A DNA stretch of 64,000 nt from CAZGEA01 sp964524515 (GTDB lineage Bacteria > Patescibacteriota > Microgenomatia > UBA8517), in the NCBI GenBank assembly GCA_964524515.1, contig CAZGEA010000001.1, forward strand, positions 361,522-425,521, read 5' to 3'. The notes beneath the pieces are model-generated. The model was not told the DNA's origin. It worked only from the letters and a program-made list of their open reading frames with translations, and made no database searches. Positions within the stretch are counted from its first letter, which is position 1. Every line of letters starts with the position of its first letter. Positions 52,158 to 61,645 of this stretch are shown here, in pieces. The position numbers and the translations under genes are program-made.

Positions 52158-53309
52158 ATGACTCCACTTTCTGAATTAATGCGACCCAAATCATTAGATG
52201 ATTTTGTAGGACAAGAAAATATTGCTGGGAAAAACGGTTTTATTAGAAAACTAATTAGCTCTCAAAAAATTCCATCACTTATTTTTTGGGGTCCTCCAGG
52301 AACTGGCAAAACAACTTTAGCTCGCATAATCGCAAATCATTTAAAACGTGATTTTTATGAATTTTCTGCTGTTAACACATCAAGCAAAGATATCCAAAAA
52401 ATAATTCCAAAAACAAATGATAATCCACCAATTGTTTTTATTGATGAAATTCACAGATTCAACAAAGCACAACAAGATCGGCTTTTACCAAGCGTTGAAA
52501 AAGGAAATATAATTTTAATTGGAGCAACTACTGAAAACCCATCATTTGAAGTAATAAGTGCACTTTTATCAAGATCTCGAGTGGTAATATTATCAAAACA
52601 TTCAACCTCAAATTTAGAAACAATTCTCCAAATTGCGCTCATTAAAATAAATAGAAAAATAACAAACAAAGCAAAAAAATTTCTAATCGAATCATCAAAT
52701 GGTGATGCGAGAGTTATGTTAAATGTAATTGAAATCGCATCAAATATTTCAAAAAATAAAACTTTAAAAATAAAAAATATTGAAAATTCACTTCAAAGAA
52801 GACAATTAGATTTTGATAAAAATGGCGAAGAATTTTACAATGTCATCTCAGCATTTATTAAATCAATGAGAGCAAGCCAGCCAGATGCTGCACTTTATTA
52901 TCTTGCAAGAATGATTGAGGCAGGCCAAGATCCACTATATATTGCCCGTAGAATGGTCATTTTTGCATCCGAAGATATTGGAATGGCACAACCAACAGCT
53001 TTAGTTGTTGCAAATGAAGTGTTCAAATCTTGCGAAGTAATTGGGCTCCCTGAATGTGCAATTAATTTAGCTCACGGGGTGGTCTATCTATCAACAGCTA
53101 AAAAAGATAGAAGTGCATATGATGGATTATTTGAGGCTTTAGATGATGTAAAAAAATTTGGCAACTTACCAGTTCCATTAAATATTAGAAACGCCCCAAC
53201 AAAATTAATGAAAGATTTAAATTATGGAAAAGATTATCAAATGTATGATAAAAAAAGTTATCTTCCTGAAAAATTAAAAGACAAAAAATATTTTAAAAAT
53301 CAGCAATGA
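52158..53309 (+). CDS. rarA: Replication-associated recombination protein A (RarA/MgsA)
   Basis: 383 residues. Starts PLSELMRPKSLDDFVGQENI. Walker A is GPPGTGKT, Walker B is IVFIDEIHRFNKAQQD, sensor 1 ATTENPSFEV, sensor 2 GDARVMLN; C-terminal DAALYYLARMIEAGQDPLYIARRM and ASEDIGMAQP are specific for RarA. It acts at stalled forks and gaps. It overlaps the following HD gene by four bases. Confidence 0.95.
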   Translation: MTPLSELMRPKSLDDFVGQENIAGKNGFIRKLISSQKIPSLIFWGPPGTGKTTLARIIANHLKRDFYEFSAVNTSSKDIQKIIPKTNDNPPIVFIDEIHRFNKAQQDRLLPSVEKGNIILIGATTENPSFEVISALLSRSRVVILSKHSTSNLETILQIALIKINRKITNKAKKFLIESSNGDARVMLNVIEIASNISKNKTLKIKNIENSLQRRQLDFDKNGEEFYNVISAFIKSMRASQPDAALYYLARMIEAGQDPLYIARRMVIFASEDIGMAQPTALVVANEVFKSCEVIGLPECAINLAHGVVYLSTAKKDRSAYDGLFEALDDVKKFGNLPVPLNIRNAPTKLMKDLNYGKDYQMYDKKSYLPEKLKDKKYFKNQQ

Positions 53310-53884
53310 ATAAATACAAAAAAACTGTAAATTTTTTATTTGAAACTGGATCACTTAGAAAAATCCCTAGATCTCACATGCAAACACTTTTAACAAACGA
53401 TCTATCAGATAATATCGCATCTCATTCTTTTAGAGTATCTATTATTGCTTTGTTCTTGGCAAAAATGGAAAAAGCAAATACTGAAAAAGTTCTCACAATG
53501 GCATTGTTTCATGATCTATCTGAAAGTAGAAGTGGCGATCAAAATTGGGTCCACAAAAAGTACGTCAAAGTTTATGAAGACGAAATAATCTCTGATCAAA
53601 TAAAATCACTCCCATATTCCATATACCTAGGAAAAATAATAAACGAATATGTCCAAAGAAAAACAAAAGAATCTCAAATTGCCAAAGATGCTGACTTACT
53701 AGACCAAATTTTGTTACTAAAGGAATATTCACTTCAAGGAAACAAAGAAGCGGATAATTGGATAAAAGGAAAAGAACAACTAAAAAGACTTGTAACTAAA
53801 TCAGCCAAAAAATTAGCAGATGAAATATTTAATCAAAATCCACATGAATGGTGGACTAATCTTTGGACTTCCGAAAGAAGATAA
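53306..53884 (+). CDS. HD-domain hydrolase (YfbR-like)
   Basis: 192 residues. HSFRVSIIALFLA and ALFHDLSESRSGD, followed by KDADLLDQILLLKEY, are the three metal elements (H, HD, D) of the YfbR/HD_3 family, which includes 5'-deoxynucleotidases. Translationally coupled to rarA through a four-base overlap. Substrate is inferred at the family level only. It converges with copA, 2 bases apart. Confidence 0.8.
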   Translation: MNKYKKTVNFLFETGSLRKIPRSHMQTLLTNDLSDNIASHSFRVSIIALFLAKMEKANTEKVLTMALFHDLSESRSGDQNWVHKKYVKVYEDEIISDQIKSLPYSIYLGKIINEYVQRKTKESQIAKDADLLDQILLLKEYSLQGNKEADNWIKGKEQLKRLVTKSAKKLADEIFNQNPHEWWTNLWTSERR

Positions 53885-53886
53885 TT

Positions 53887-56124
53887 CTAAATATTTACAA
53901 TTTTTAATCTAAGTGAATTTAAAACAACTGAAATTGATGATGCAGCCATAGCAAAAGCAGAAACAGCAGGTGACAAGCTAATTCCAATAGGATACAAAAT
54001 TCCCATAGCAACTGGAATCAAAATAACATTATATCCAAATGCCCAAATCAAATTTTCCTTTATTATTCTCATTGATTTTTTTGATAATTTTATTGCAGTT
54101 ATTACTGTTCGAATATCTTTATTTAGTAATGTAATTCCAGCAGATTCAATTGCAACATCAGTCCCAGTTCCCATTGCAATTCCAACGTCAGCTGCTGCCA
54201 ATGCAGGTGCATCATTCACTCCATCACCAACAAAAGCGGTAATTCCAGATCTTTTCAATTCTTCAATTTTATTTGCTTTTTGATCTGGCATAACATCAGA
54301 TAATACATTTTCAATTCCAAGTTGATGAGCAATCGCGTTTGCTGCTATTTTATTATCCCCAGTTATCATCGTCACACCGATTTTTTGCTTTTTCAAAGTT
54401 TCAATTGCCTCAAAACTTTCCTTTTTTAAACTGTCAGAAATTGCAATAATACCAATAATTTTGGTGTTATCAGAAAGCAAAACTACAGTCTTCCCATCAC
54501 TTTGCAATTTCTCAATTTCTTGATTTACTAAATCGGTTTTAATATTGTAAGATGTCATCAAACTTAAATTTCCCAGAAGATAATTATTATTTATTATTTC
54601 CCCCTTCACTCCTTTTCCACTAATTGATTCAAAATTCATAAGCTTTTCTATTTCTATTTTTTCTTGATTTGCATAATTTACAATCGCCTCACCAAGTGGA
54701 TGTTCACTTCCCGACTCAAGTGTTGCAGCTATTCCCAAAATTCCACCAGTACTAAATTCAGTATCAGAACTTCTTACAATGTCAGTGACAGTTGGCTTAC
54801 CAATTGTAAGTGTCCCAGTTTTATCAAATGCAATATTTTGCACCTTATACAAAGTTTCCAAACTTTCTGCATTTTTGATTAATATTCCATGCGAAGCAGC
54901 TCGTCCAGTTGCAACCATTATCGCAGTAGGTGTTGCCAATCCCAATGCACAAGGACATGCAATAACCAACACAGCAATCATATTATTCAATGCCTGTACA
55001 GGATTTCCCAAATCAAACCAAATTACAAAAGTTAAAACTGCTATAACTAAAACAATTGGTACAAAATACGAAGAAACTAAATCTGCAAGTCGTGCAATTG
55101 GTGCTCTTGAAGCCTGCGCCTCAGAAACCATTTTTACAATTCTAGATAGCATCGTATCGCGCCCAATTCCAGTAGTCTTCATTAAAAAACTACCTTGTTT
55201 ATTAATAGTTGATCCAATAACAATACTACCCATACTTTTAAGAGTTGGCATGCTTTCTCCAGTTATCATACTTTCATCAACATAGCTCTCTCCTTCAATT
55301 AATTCACCATCAACTGGAATTTTCTCTCCAGGCCGCACACGAATCACATCCCCCAAAAGTACTTCTGATATTAAAATATCAATCTCTTGACCATTCCTCA
55401 CTACTCTTGCAGTTTTAGCTTGCATTCCCAAAAGTTTTTTAATTGCACCCCCCGTTTGATCTTTTGCTGAAGCTTCCAAAAATCTTCCAAGTAAAATTAA
55501 AGCAATAACAAGTGAAGAAGTATCAAAATACATAGTCATCGGCATCCCAATTTTCTCAATAAAATCTGGAAATATAACAAAGGGAATTGAATAAAAAAAT
55601 GCAGCAGATGTTCCCAGTGTTATCAAAGTATCCATACTTGCAGTTCTATTTCGAAGTCCTGACCAAGTTGCAAGATATAGATCTCTCGCTGCCCAAAACT
55701 GGACTATTCCAGCTAAAACAAACAGCACATATGGCTCTGTCAAAATCATTGGAACAAATCCAAACCATTTAGGAAAACTTCCCAAAAAAACAAAAAAAGA
55801 AATTATCAAAGAAACAATTACTTTTATTTTTAATTTTTTAAGTTCTTCCTTTTTAGCTTTTTCTTTTTCAGTTTGCATTTGATCTTGTGCATTTTGGAGA
55901 TCTGCAGATTCATCTAAAGTAATCGTTTTATACCCTGCACTTTCAATCGCATTTGAAACATCACGATCTGAACAATTCTCATTCATGTCAACAATCGCCT
56001 CTTCAGAGGCATAATTAACATTTGCAGAAATTACACCATTTGTCCTAGATAATTTTTTCTCAATTAACCTTGCACATGATGCACAATGCATTCCAATAAT
56101 TGGATATGTTTTTTTAATTGTCAT
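53887..56124 (-). CDS. copA: Copper-exporting P1B-type ATPase
   Basis: 745 residues. One N-terminal HMA domain (GMHCASC, C14 and C17), eight membrane helices, the TGES motif, CPC in VIACPCALGLATP, DKTGTLTIG with the phospho-Asp, SEHPLGEAI, and GDGVNDAPALAAADVGIAMG. This pattern means Cu(I) export. Its ATG overlaps the stop of a 26-codon gene (ATGA), and upstream lies csoR, so it is the third gene of a copper-regulated operon. Confidence 0.95.
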   Translation of the reverse strand: MTIKKTYPIIGMHCASCARLIEKKLSRTNGVISANVNYASEEAIVDMNENCSDRDVSNAIESAGYKTITLDESADLQNAQDQMQTEKEKAKKEELKKLKIKVIVSLIISFFVFLGSFPKWFGFVPMILTEPYVLFVLAGIVQFWAARDLYLATWSGLRNRTASMDTLITLGTSAAFFYSIPFVIFPDFIEKIGMPMTMYFDTSSLVIALILLGRFLEASAKDQTGGAIKKLLGMQAKTARVVRNGQEIDILISEVLLGDVIRVRPGEKIPVDGELIEGESYVDESMITGESMPTLKSMGSIVIGSTINKQGSFLMKTTGIGRDTMLSRIVKMVSEAQASRAPIARLADLVSSYFVPIVLVIAVLTFVIWFDLGNPVQALNNMIAVLVIACPCALGLATPTAIMVATGRAASHGILIKNAESLETLYKVQNIAFDKTGTLTIGKPTVTDIVRSSDTEFSTGGILGIAATLESGSEHPLGEAIVNYANQEKIEIEKLMNFESISGKGVKGEIINNNYLLGNLSLMTSYNIKTDLVNQEIEKLQSDGKTVVLLSDNTKIIGIIAISDSLKKESFEAIETLKKQKIGVTMITGDNKIAANAIAHQLGIENVLSDVMPDQKANKIEELKRSGITAFVGDGVNDAPALAAADVGIAMGTGTDVAIESAGITLLNKDIRTVITAIKLSKKSMRIIKENLIWAFGYNVILIPVAMGILYPIGISLSPAVSAFAMAASSISVVLNSLRLKIVNI

Positions 56125-56201
56125 TGTTTCTTTCCAAAGAAAAACCAGTAAATCAAAAAAATAACAATAAATCCAATAATTGTAACTACTGTTTTTTCCA
56201 T
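56121..56201 (-). CDS. 26-residue membrane peptide between csoR and copA
   Basis: ATG at 56201 to TGA at 56121: a polar start MEKTVV, one membrane helix (TIIGFIVIFLIYWFFF) and a GKKQ end. It begins inside the end of csoR (16 bases overlap), and its TGA overlaps the copA ATG, so it is fully embedded in the operon. In related genomes a similar helix appears, as I recall, in front of a cupredoxin domain, but here the reading frame stops after the helix. A small CopA partner or an eroded cupredoxin anchor are both possible. Confidence 0.55.
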   Translation of the reverse strand: MEKTVVTIIGFIVIFLIYWFFFGKKQ

Positions 56202-56464
56202 ATTTGCATTACTTCATTTATTACATGATCTTCCTGTCCATTTTTAATAGAAGATGCGACACATGTTTTCAAGTGATTTTCCAAAATTAAATCACTAGTC
56301 TTTTTAAGTGCTGCTTCAACTGCATTTATTTGATGGACCACATCAATACAATATTCTTGGTCCTCAACCATTCTAATTACTTTGTCCAAATGTCCTCGAG
56401 TAATTTTTAATCGATGAGCTATTTTTCTCTGAATTGATTTATCCCTTGGGATTCCTTTTGGCAT
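56186..56464 (-). CDS. csoR: Copper-sensing repressor CsoR
   Basis: 92 residues, all helical. The Cu(I) triad is C39, H64 and C68 (YCIDVVHQ and NHLKTCV), which is the CsoR pattern as opposed to FrmR or RcnR. First gene of the operon with the small peptide and copA. It should bind the palindrome at 56479-56495 and release it when Cu(I) is bound. Confidence 0.93.
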   Translation of the reverse strand: MPKGIPRDKSIQRKIAHRLKITRGHLDKVIRMVEDQEYCIDVVHQINAVEAALKKTSDLILENHLKTCVASSIKNGQEDHVINEVMQIWKKQ

Positions 56465-56478
56465 ATTATTTATTTTAT

Positions 56479-56512
56479 ATCCCCCCTATAGGGATTGACA
56501 ATATACTAACCA
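56479..56512. promoter_or_regulatory. CsoR operator between divergent copper promoters
   Basis: ATCCCCCCTATAGGGAT (56479-56495) is a GC-centred inverted repeat of the CsoR type (ATCCC/GGGAT). On the plus strand TTGACA (56495-56500) with a 17-base spacing to GATACT drives the transporter at 56535. On the minus strand TTGTCA (56501-56496) and TATAAA (about 56479-56474) drive csoR, with the operator in the spacer. One site can thus control both directions. Confidence 0.75.
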
Positions 56513-56534
56513 AGAGTGATACTAATGTCAACAC

Positions 56535-57521
56535 ATGAATCAAATTTGGATTGCATTTTTAACAGGATTAACAGCAGGTGGAATTTCATGCCTTGCAGTT
56601 CAAGGAGGATTACTCGCCTCATCTCTTGCCCAAGCTGAAGAAAACAAAAAACAAACTTCAACAATTGTATTTTTAATAAGTAAAATCGCAATCTACACAA
56701 TTGCAGGATTTCTTTTAGGATTATTTGGACAGAATCTAAGTATTACTCCAAATCTTCAAGGATGGCTACAAATTTTTGCAGGACTTTATATGTTAGCTAC
56801 TGTTGCCAATTTACTAAATATTCATCCTATTTTTAGATATGTGGTAATCCAACCACCAAAATGGATATATAAATTAATTAAAAATGAATCACAAAAGAAA
56901 TTTGTAGGTCCCGCATTATTAGGGGCACTTACAATATTAATTCCATGTGGAATCACGCAGGCAGTGATGATTTTGGCAATCGGAACCGGAAATCCAATTT
57001 TATCTGCAGCCATAATGTTTGCATTTACTCTTGGAACTAGTCCAATATTTTTAGGGCTTGGTCTATCAGGTGGATTACTATTAAAAAACCCAAAATTTAA
57101 ACTTGTTGCAGCTACATTAATTTTTATTTTAGGAATAAATTCAATTAGTGCAGGAAATGGATTAAGAGGCTCAATCCACACTATCCCAAATTACTGGAAA
57201 GCAATTTTTGAGTCACAAGAAAAAAACATTGACGTTAGCGCACAAACCACAAATGGTTTTCAATTAGTCACAATTAATGTAACTTCAAATGGTTACAAAT
57301 CATCAGCAAATACTCTTACAAAAGGAGTGCCAGTTAAATTAAAATTAGTTTCAAACAATGCAGCAGGATGCGCACGAGCATTTACGATTCCCTCACTTAA
57401 TATTTCCAAAATATTACCAGTAAACGGTGAAGAAGAAATAGAATTTACTCCAACTCAAACAGGAAGATTAGCCTTCAGTTGCAATATGGGAATGTTCACA
57501 GGATCCTTTCAAGTAATTTAA
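56535..57521 (+). CDS. SafE/DsbD-like membrane protein fused to a cupredoxin domain
   Basis: 328 residues. About residues 1-225 hold six membrane helices with the SafE/UreH signature (GLTAGGISCLAVQGGLLASSLAQ), and a repeated IPCGITQAVMILAIGTGNPI. The C-terminal ~95 residues form a cupredoxin-like domain: TINVTSNGYKSSANTLTKGVPVKL, then CARAFTIPSLN and AFSCNMGMFTGSF, with Cys and Met as likely copper ligands. It faces the outside. It is divergent from csoR and shares its operator, so a role in copper handling (delivery or export with CopA) is well supported. Confidence 0.8.
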   Translation: MNQIWIAFLTGLTAGGISCLAVQGGLLASSLAQAEENKKQTSTIVFLISKIAIYTIAGFLLGLFGQNLSITPNLQGWLQIFAGLYMLATVANLLNIHPIFRYVVIQPPKWIYKLIKNESQKKFVGPALLGALTILIPCGITQAVMILAIGTGNPILSAAIMFAFTLGTSPIFLGLGLSGGLLLKNPKFKLVAATLIFILGINSISAGNGLRGSIHTIPNYWKAIFESQEKNIDVSAQTTNGFQLVTINVTSNGYKSSANTLTKGVPVKLKLVSNNAAGCARAFTIPSLNISKILPVNGEEEIEFTPTQTGRLAFSCNMGMFTGSFQVI

Positions 57522-57523
57522 AT

Positions 57524-57748
57524 ATGTTTAATATTTTCAAAAAAACAAAACAAGAAAATTCTAAAATATACAAAATAAAAGGTATGGATTGCGCTTCATG
57601 TGCAATGATAATAGAAAGTGATTTAGAAGACGCAGGAATTAAAGCAAAATGCAGCTACGCCAAAGAGATATTGGAAATCGAAGGTGATCACGATAAAGAA
57701 AAAGTTGAAGAATTGGTAAAAAAATCAGGCTACAATATTATTTCTTAA
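57524..57748 (+). CDS. Small heavy-metal-associated (HMA) copper chaperone-like protein
   Basis: 74 residues from the ATG at 57524, two bases after the transporter stop. After a basic N-terminus (MFNIFKKTKQENSK) comes IKGMDCASCAMIIESDLEDAGI, with the CxxC copper site. It probably carries Cu(I) between CopA and the cupredoxin protein. The longer frame from 57479 would start within the transporter gene. It overlaps serS at the 3' end by 11 bases. Confidence 0.85.
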   Translation: MFNIFKKTKQENSKIYKIKGMDCASCAMIIESDLEDAGIKAKCSYAKEILEIEGDHDKEKVEELVKKSGYNIIS

Positions 57749-59015
57749 TCACTTCTTTACCCATCCATTTTTGAAGAACTTTTGGAATCCTTATTGATCC
57801 ATCTTCGGTCTGATAATTCTCCATTATAGCTACAATTGTTCGTCCAATGGCAAATGCCGTTGCATCATTCATATGAACGAATTGATTCTCACCATCGTTT
57901 CTGCGAACCTTTGTATTTAATCTTCGCGATTGATAATCAGTCATCAAATCAGATGTGTGAGTTTCCCGGTATTTATTCTGTCCCGGCATCCAAGTCTCAA
58001 TATCAATTTGCCGATAATCTGGTCCTCCCATATCTCCTGTACAAATTGCAACAATTTGATAAGGCAATTCCAAACTTTGCATTAAATATTCCTGAATAGC
58101 CACAAAAAAATCCTGTTCTTTAATTGATTCCTCAGGTAATGAAAAAGATTCCATTTCAACCTTATCAAATTGATGCATACGAATTATTCCCTTTGTATCT
58201 TTTCCATAACTTCCAGCCTCCTCACGAAAAGCAGGAGAAAAACCAACATATCTAATTGGCATTTGAGATTCTGGAATTGTCTGGTCCATATGAATTGGTC
58301 CCAAAGTATGTTCAGCAGATCCAACTAAATACAAATCAGATTGCGGAATATAATATCTCTCTTCAATTGGCTGAAGTCGTGCCATTTTCTCCATTACTGT
58401 TGGCTTTATCATTACAGGAGGTACAACTGGTATAAAAGTTTTTTCTTCAACTCCTACAGATTTAGCAATTTCACTTAAAATATCTTTATTGGTCAAAGTA
58501 TCAAAAACAAATTGCACCAATGCAAACTCCATTCTTGCCAAATCACCCATTAAATATGCAAACCTAGAAGCTGTAACTTCAGTTGCAGTTTTGGTATCAA
58601 TTACACCAAGTTTCTCACCCAATTCCAAATGATCTTTTGGTTCAAAATCAAATTTAGTAGGCTCTCCCCATGTTCTAATTACTTTATTTTCAGATTCATC
58701 TTTTCCTATTGGAGTGTCAGATGATATTAAATTAGGGATACTATATAAAATCTCTTGATACTTAGATTCTATTTTTTCAAGTTCATCTTCATTTTCTTTT
58801 AACTCAATTTTTAATTTCTTACCTTCTTCAATTTGATCTTTTGCTTTTGCAATCTGGTTTCTCTTTTCTCTTAAATCCTGAGTAGTTGTAATTAAAGCTC
58901 TTCTTTTCTCATCATATTCCAAAAGTTCATCAATCAATGCAACTTCTTTATTTTTAAGTGCCATCACTTTCTTTAACTCCTCAATATTTTCTCTTATGTA
59001 TTTAATATCAATCAT
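57738..59015 (-). CDS. serS: Seryl-tRNA synthetase
   Basis: 425 residues, the normal length. N-terminal antiparallel coiled coil (about 30-100) for tRNA-Ser, class II core with motif 2 in FSPAFREEAGSYGKDTKGIIRMHQF and motif 3 in DATAFAIGRTIVAIMENYQ. TATAAT (59029-59024) ends 8 bases before the ATG and overlaps the end of the HD gene at 59025, so serS can be read from its own leaderless promoter. No T-box is present. Confidence 0.97.
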   Translation of the reverse strand: MIDIKYIRENIEELKKVMALKNKEVALIDELLEYDEKRRALITTTQDLREKRNQIAKAKDQIEEGKKLKIELKENEDELEKIESKYQEILYSIPNLISSDTPIGKDESENKVIRTWGEPTKFDFEPKDHLELGEKLGVIDTKTATEVTASRFAYLMGDLARMEFALVQFVFDTLTNKDILSEIAKSVGVEEKTFIPVVPPVMIKPTVMEKMARLQPIEERYYIPQSDLYLVGSAEHTLGPIHMDQTIPESQMPIRYVGFSPAFREEAGSYGKDTKGIIRMHQFDKVEMESFSLPEESIKEQDFFVAIQEYLMQSLELPYQIVAICTGDMGGPDYRQIDIETWMPGQNKYRETHTSDLMTDYQSRRLNTKVRRNDGENQFVHMNDATAFAIGRTIVAIMENYQTEDGSIRIPKVLQKWMGKEVIKK

Positions 59016-59023
59016 ATTTGAGT

Positions 59024-59029
59024 ATTATA
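59024..59029 (-). promoter_or_regulatory. -10 element for serS
   Basis: Minus strand TATAAT inside the last codons of the HD gene, 8 bases before the ATG at 59015. Confidence 0.5.
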
Positions 59030-59597
59030 AACCTAAATCTCCAGCAATTGCTTGCATAGCAGTTAATGTAATTTGAATGAATTCTTGAATAGGAATTTGA
59101 AGTCTTCCTTCACATTCTTTTATTTGTGATCGATTAACGCCCGCTGCAAAACTTTTCTCATCCCATTTTTTAAGAATTGTCTCAACTGTCACAGCAGATA
59201 ATTTTTTCTCAGGTTTAACCAAAGCACATGCAACAATCAGTCCTGTAAGCTCATCACAACAATAAAGTGCCCACTGCATGGGAGTAACTGGTTCCGGGTT
59301 TCCTTTTACATATCCCCATCCATGAGATAAAATCGCATCTTCGATATCTTTGTCAAATTCAATCTCTCGAATCCAATCCGTAACTAATCGAGTATGTGTA
59401 TCTGGTTCTTTTTGAGTTATTTCCCAATCAGCATCATGTAGTAATCCTGAAATTGCCCATTTGTCAGCTTCATCTGTATGTCCTAACCTTTTGGCAAGTG
59501 CTGCCATTGTAGCTTCAACTGCATAACAATGTCGTCTTAAATTCTGATTTTGAATATTTTTATGAAGTAATTCAATTGCCTGTTCTCGAGTTATCAT
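59025..59597 (-). CDS. HD-domain hydrolase, HDIG type
   Basis: 190 residues. RRHCYAVEATMAALAKRLGH, SGLLHDADWEITQKEPDTHTRL, and AILSHGWGY supply the H...HD...H set. The family is broad (HDIG/YqeK-like). The C-terminal half includes WALYCCDELTGLIVACALVKPEKKL, a helix pair often seen in CPR copies. It overlaps lysS by four bases and so is read with it. Substrate is unknown. Confidence 0.8.
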   Translation of the reverse strand: MITREQAIELLHKNIQNQNLRRHCYAVEATMAALAKRLGHTDEADKWAISGLLHDADWEITQKEPDTHTRLVTDWIREIEFDKDIEDAILSHGWGYVKGNPEPVTPMQWALYCCDELTGLIVACALVKPEKKLSAVTVETILKKWDEKSFAAGVNRSQIKECEGRLQIPIQEFIQITLTAMQAIAGDLGL

Positions 59598-61132
59598 TTA
59601 TCTTTTTTATTTTTATTAACCAATTTAAAATATTCAGGATACAAATCTTCAACACTCTCATCAATTTTTCTCTTCATCTGAGGAAAAAGTGTTGCCTCAC
59701 GTGCCGATAATCCTTCCAAAAACCAAAATACACGCTCGCTTTGGCCATACCCTGAAGTTGGTGGCATTCCATATTCAAGCATTTCAACATAATCAATATC
59801 CATCATTTGAGCTTCATCGTCTCCCGCCTCACGAGCTTTCTGTTGTGCCAAAAATCTCTCATACTGATCAACTGGGTCATTAAGCTCAGAATATCCATTT
59901 CCAAGTTCCGATCCGGCCAATATAACCTGAAACCTCTCAGTTGTTTCACTATTTTTCTCCATTGATTTAGCAAGTGGAGATATAAATTTAGGAGTATTAA
60001 CCAAAAACGCAGGTCCAGCAATAGTTTTGCGAATTATCTTCCATAAATTATCAACTATACGAGCCTTATTTGATTCACCTTCCAAAACTATTCCATTTTC
60101 TTTTAATTTATCCTTCATTTTTGATATATCATCGCCAATTATATCTATTCCCAATTTTTCTTTAATAATTTCAACGTAATCAATTTCGTCCCATTCATCA
60201 GCCAAATCAAATTCCATTCCATGTGCCGCAAATTTTGTCTTCCCGTAAACTTTTTGAGAGATTTCACTAAACAATTCACGAACTAATTTCATATTATCCC
60301 GATAGTTTGCATATGCCCAATACCATTCAAGCTGATAATATTCCTGCAAATGTTCATCATCAATTCCTTCATTTCGAAAATTAGGCCCCAATGTAAAAAC
60401 TTTTTCAAACCCACCACCTATTAACCTTTTTTGATAAAGCTCAGTTGAAATTCTCAAATAAAACTTCTCATCCAATGCATTGTGGTATGTTTCAAAAGGT
60501 TTCGCATCTGCACCCCCCGTAATGTGTTCCATTACTGGAGTTTCAACTTCTATAAAACCATTACGACTCATAAACTCCCTAGATACTTGCCAAAATTTTG
60601 CTTTCCGAGTAAAAATTTCCCGTCTTCCTGAATTCATAATCAAATCCAAATAACGCTTACGATAAATTAATTCCTGATCAGTCAATCCTTCCCATTTTTC
60701 AGGCAATGGGCGAAGTGATTTAACTAACAATTTAATCATAAGTGGAGAAACAGAAGTCTCACCTCTCACTGTTTTAATTACTCGTCCATGAATTTCAACA
60801 AAATCTCCAATATCCAAAAATTTCAAATCACGAAAACCAATTGATTGATCATCCTTATTGGTTTCCAAATTCATCTCATTCTTTTGAATAAAAACTTGAA
60901 TCTCACCATCTTCATCTGCCAAATTTGCAAAAACAACATTGCCATGTTCACGCCACGACATAATACGACCTGCAATAACTACATTTTTATTTTCAAATTT
61001 TTGAAAATCAATTAAAATCTCTCCAGATTTATTGGTTCGAGATGATTTAGAAGGATAGGGATTAATTCCCAAATCCCGAAGTTTTTGAAGTTTAGATAAA
61101 CGAGTTTCTCGAAGTTCTTTTAGTGACGACAT
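59594..61132 (-). CDS. lysS: Lysyl-tRNA synthetase, class II
   Basis: 512 residues. N-terminal OB domain (VVIAGRIMSWREHGNVVFANLADEDGEIQVF), core motifs VETPVMEHITGGADAKPF, motif 2 FTLGPNFRNEGIDDEHLQEY, and motif 3 in the C-terminal part; ELGNGYSELNDPVDQ binds ATP and Lys. The C-terminal end DVEMLEYGMPPTSGYG-like part (YVEMLEYGMPPTSGYGQ) is normal. TATACT (61144-61139) ends 6 bases before the ATG. Confidence 0.97.
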   Translation of the reverse strand: MSSLKELRETRLSKLQKLRDLGINPYPSKSSRTNKSGEILIDFQKFENKNVVIAGRIMSWREHGNVVFANLADEDGEIQVFIQKNEMNLETNKDDQSIGFRDLKFLDIGDFVEIHGRVIKTVRGETSVSPLMIKLLVKSLRPLPEKWEGLTDQELIYRKRYLDLIMNSGRREIFTRKAKFWQVSREFMSRNGFIEVETPVMEHITGGADAKPFETYHNALDEKFYLRISTELYQKRLIGGGFEKVFTLGPNFRNEGIDDEHLQEYYQLEWYWAYANYRDNMKLVRELFSEISQKVYGKTKFAAHGMEFDLADEWDEIDYVEIIKEKLGIDIIGDDISKMKDKLKENGIVLEGESNKARIVDNLWKIIRKTIAGPAFLVNTPKFISPLAKSMEKNSETTERFQVILAGSELGNGYSELNDPVDQYERFLAQQKAREAGDDEAQMMDIDYVEMLEYGMPPTSGYGQSERVFWFLEGLSAREATLFPQMKRKIDESVEDLYPEYFKLVNKNKKDK

Positions 61133-61138
61133 GGCATA

Positions 61139-61144
61139 AGTATA
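61139..61144 (-). promoter_or_regulatory. -10 element, leaderless lysS
   Basis: Minus strand TATACT, 6 bases, ATG at 61132. Confidence 0.5.
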
Positions 61145-61171
61145 GCCTGAGGGTAAAATAAAGACAATTAC

Positions 61172-61645
61172 TTACTTAATAGCTACGATTTCGTAAACTA
61201 TTTTTCCAGCTGGAGCTTCAACTTCAACTTTTTCTCCCTCTTTTTTACCAATCAAAGATTGGCCAAGAGGTGAAGTGTGAGAAATTTTCTTTTCAGCAGG
61301 ATCAGCTTCCCACTCACCAACGATATTGTACATAAATTCTTTTCCATTAACTTTTACAGTCACAGAAGTTCCTACCCCAACTTGATTGGAGCCAGCTTTC
61401 TCACCTTCCACAACCATAGCACTTTTCAAAACTTCTTCTAATTCGCTAATTCTTCCATCTAAAAATTCAAGCTCTTCACGAGCATTGGTGTAATCACTAT
61501 TTTCAGATAAATCACCCTGTGAGGATGCAAAAGACAAGCGCTCCACGAGTTTTGGTCGCTTTTCATTTTTCAATTCATTGAATTCAATTTGCAAAGCATC
61601 AAAGCCTTCTTGTGTTAATTCAACTGTTTTATTATTTGGATTCAT
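61172..61645 (-). CDS. greA: Transcription elongation factor GreA
   Basis: 157 residues. N-terminal coiled coil with the catalytic acidic tip (SQGDLSENSDYTNAREELEFLDGRI) and the C-terminal FKBP-like domain (KISHTSPLGQSLIGKKEGEKVEVEAPAGKIVYEIV). It restarts backtracked RNA polymerase. Usual length. It precedes lysS by 39 bases and may be read together with it. Confidence 0.96.
   Translation of the reverse strand: MNPNNKTVELTQEGFDALQIEFNELKNEKRPKLVERLSFASSQGDLSENSDYTNAREELEFLDGRISELEEVLKSAMVVEGEKAGSNQVGVGTSVTVKVNGKEFMYNIVGEWEADPAEKKISHTSPLGQSLIGKKEGEKVEVEAPAGKIVYEIVAIK

Noticed and set aside
54779..55285. 168-codon plus-strand frame within copA
   Set aside because: Antisense to the highly conserved membrane core of copA; no signal of its own.
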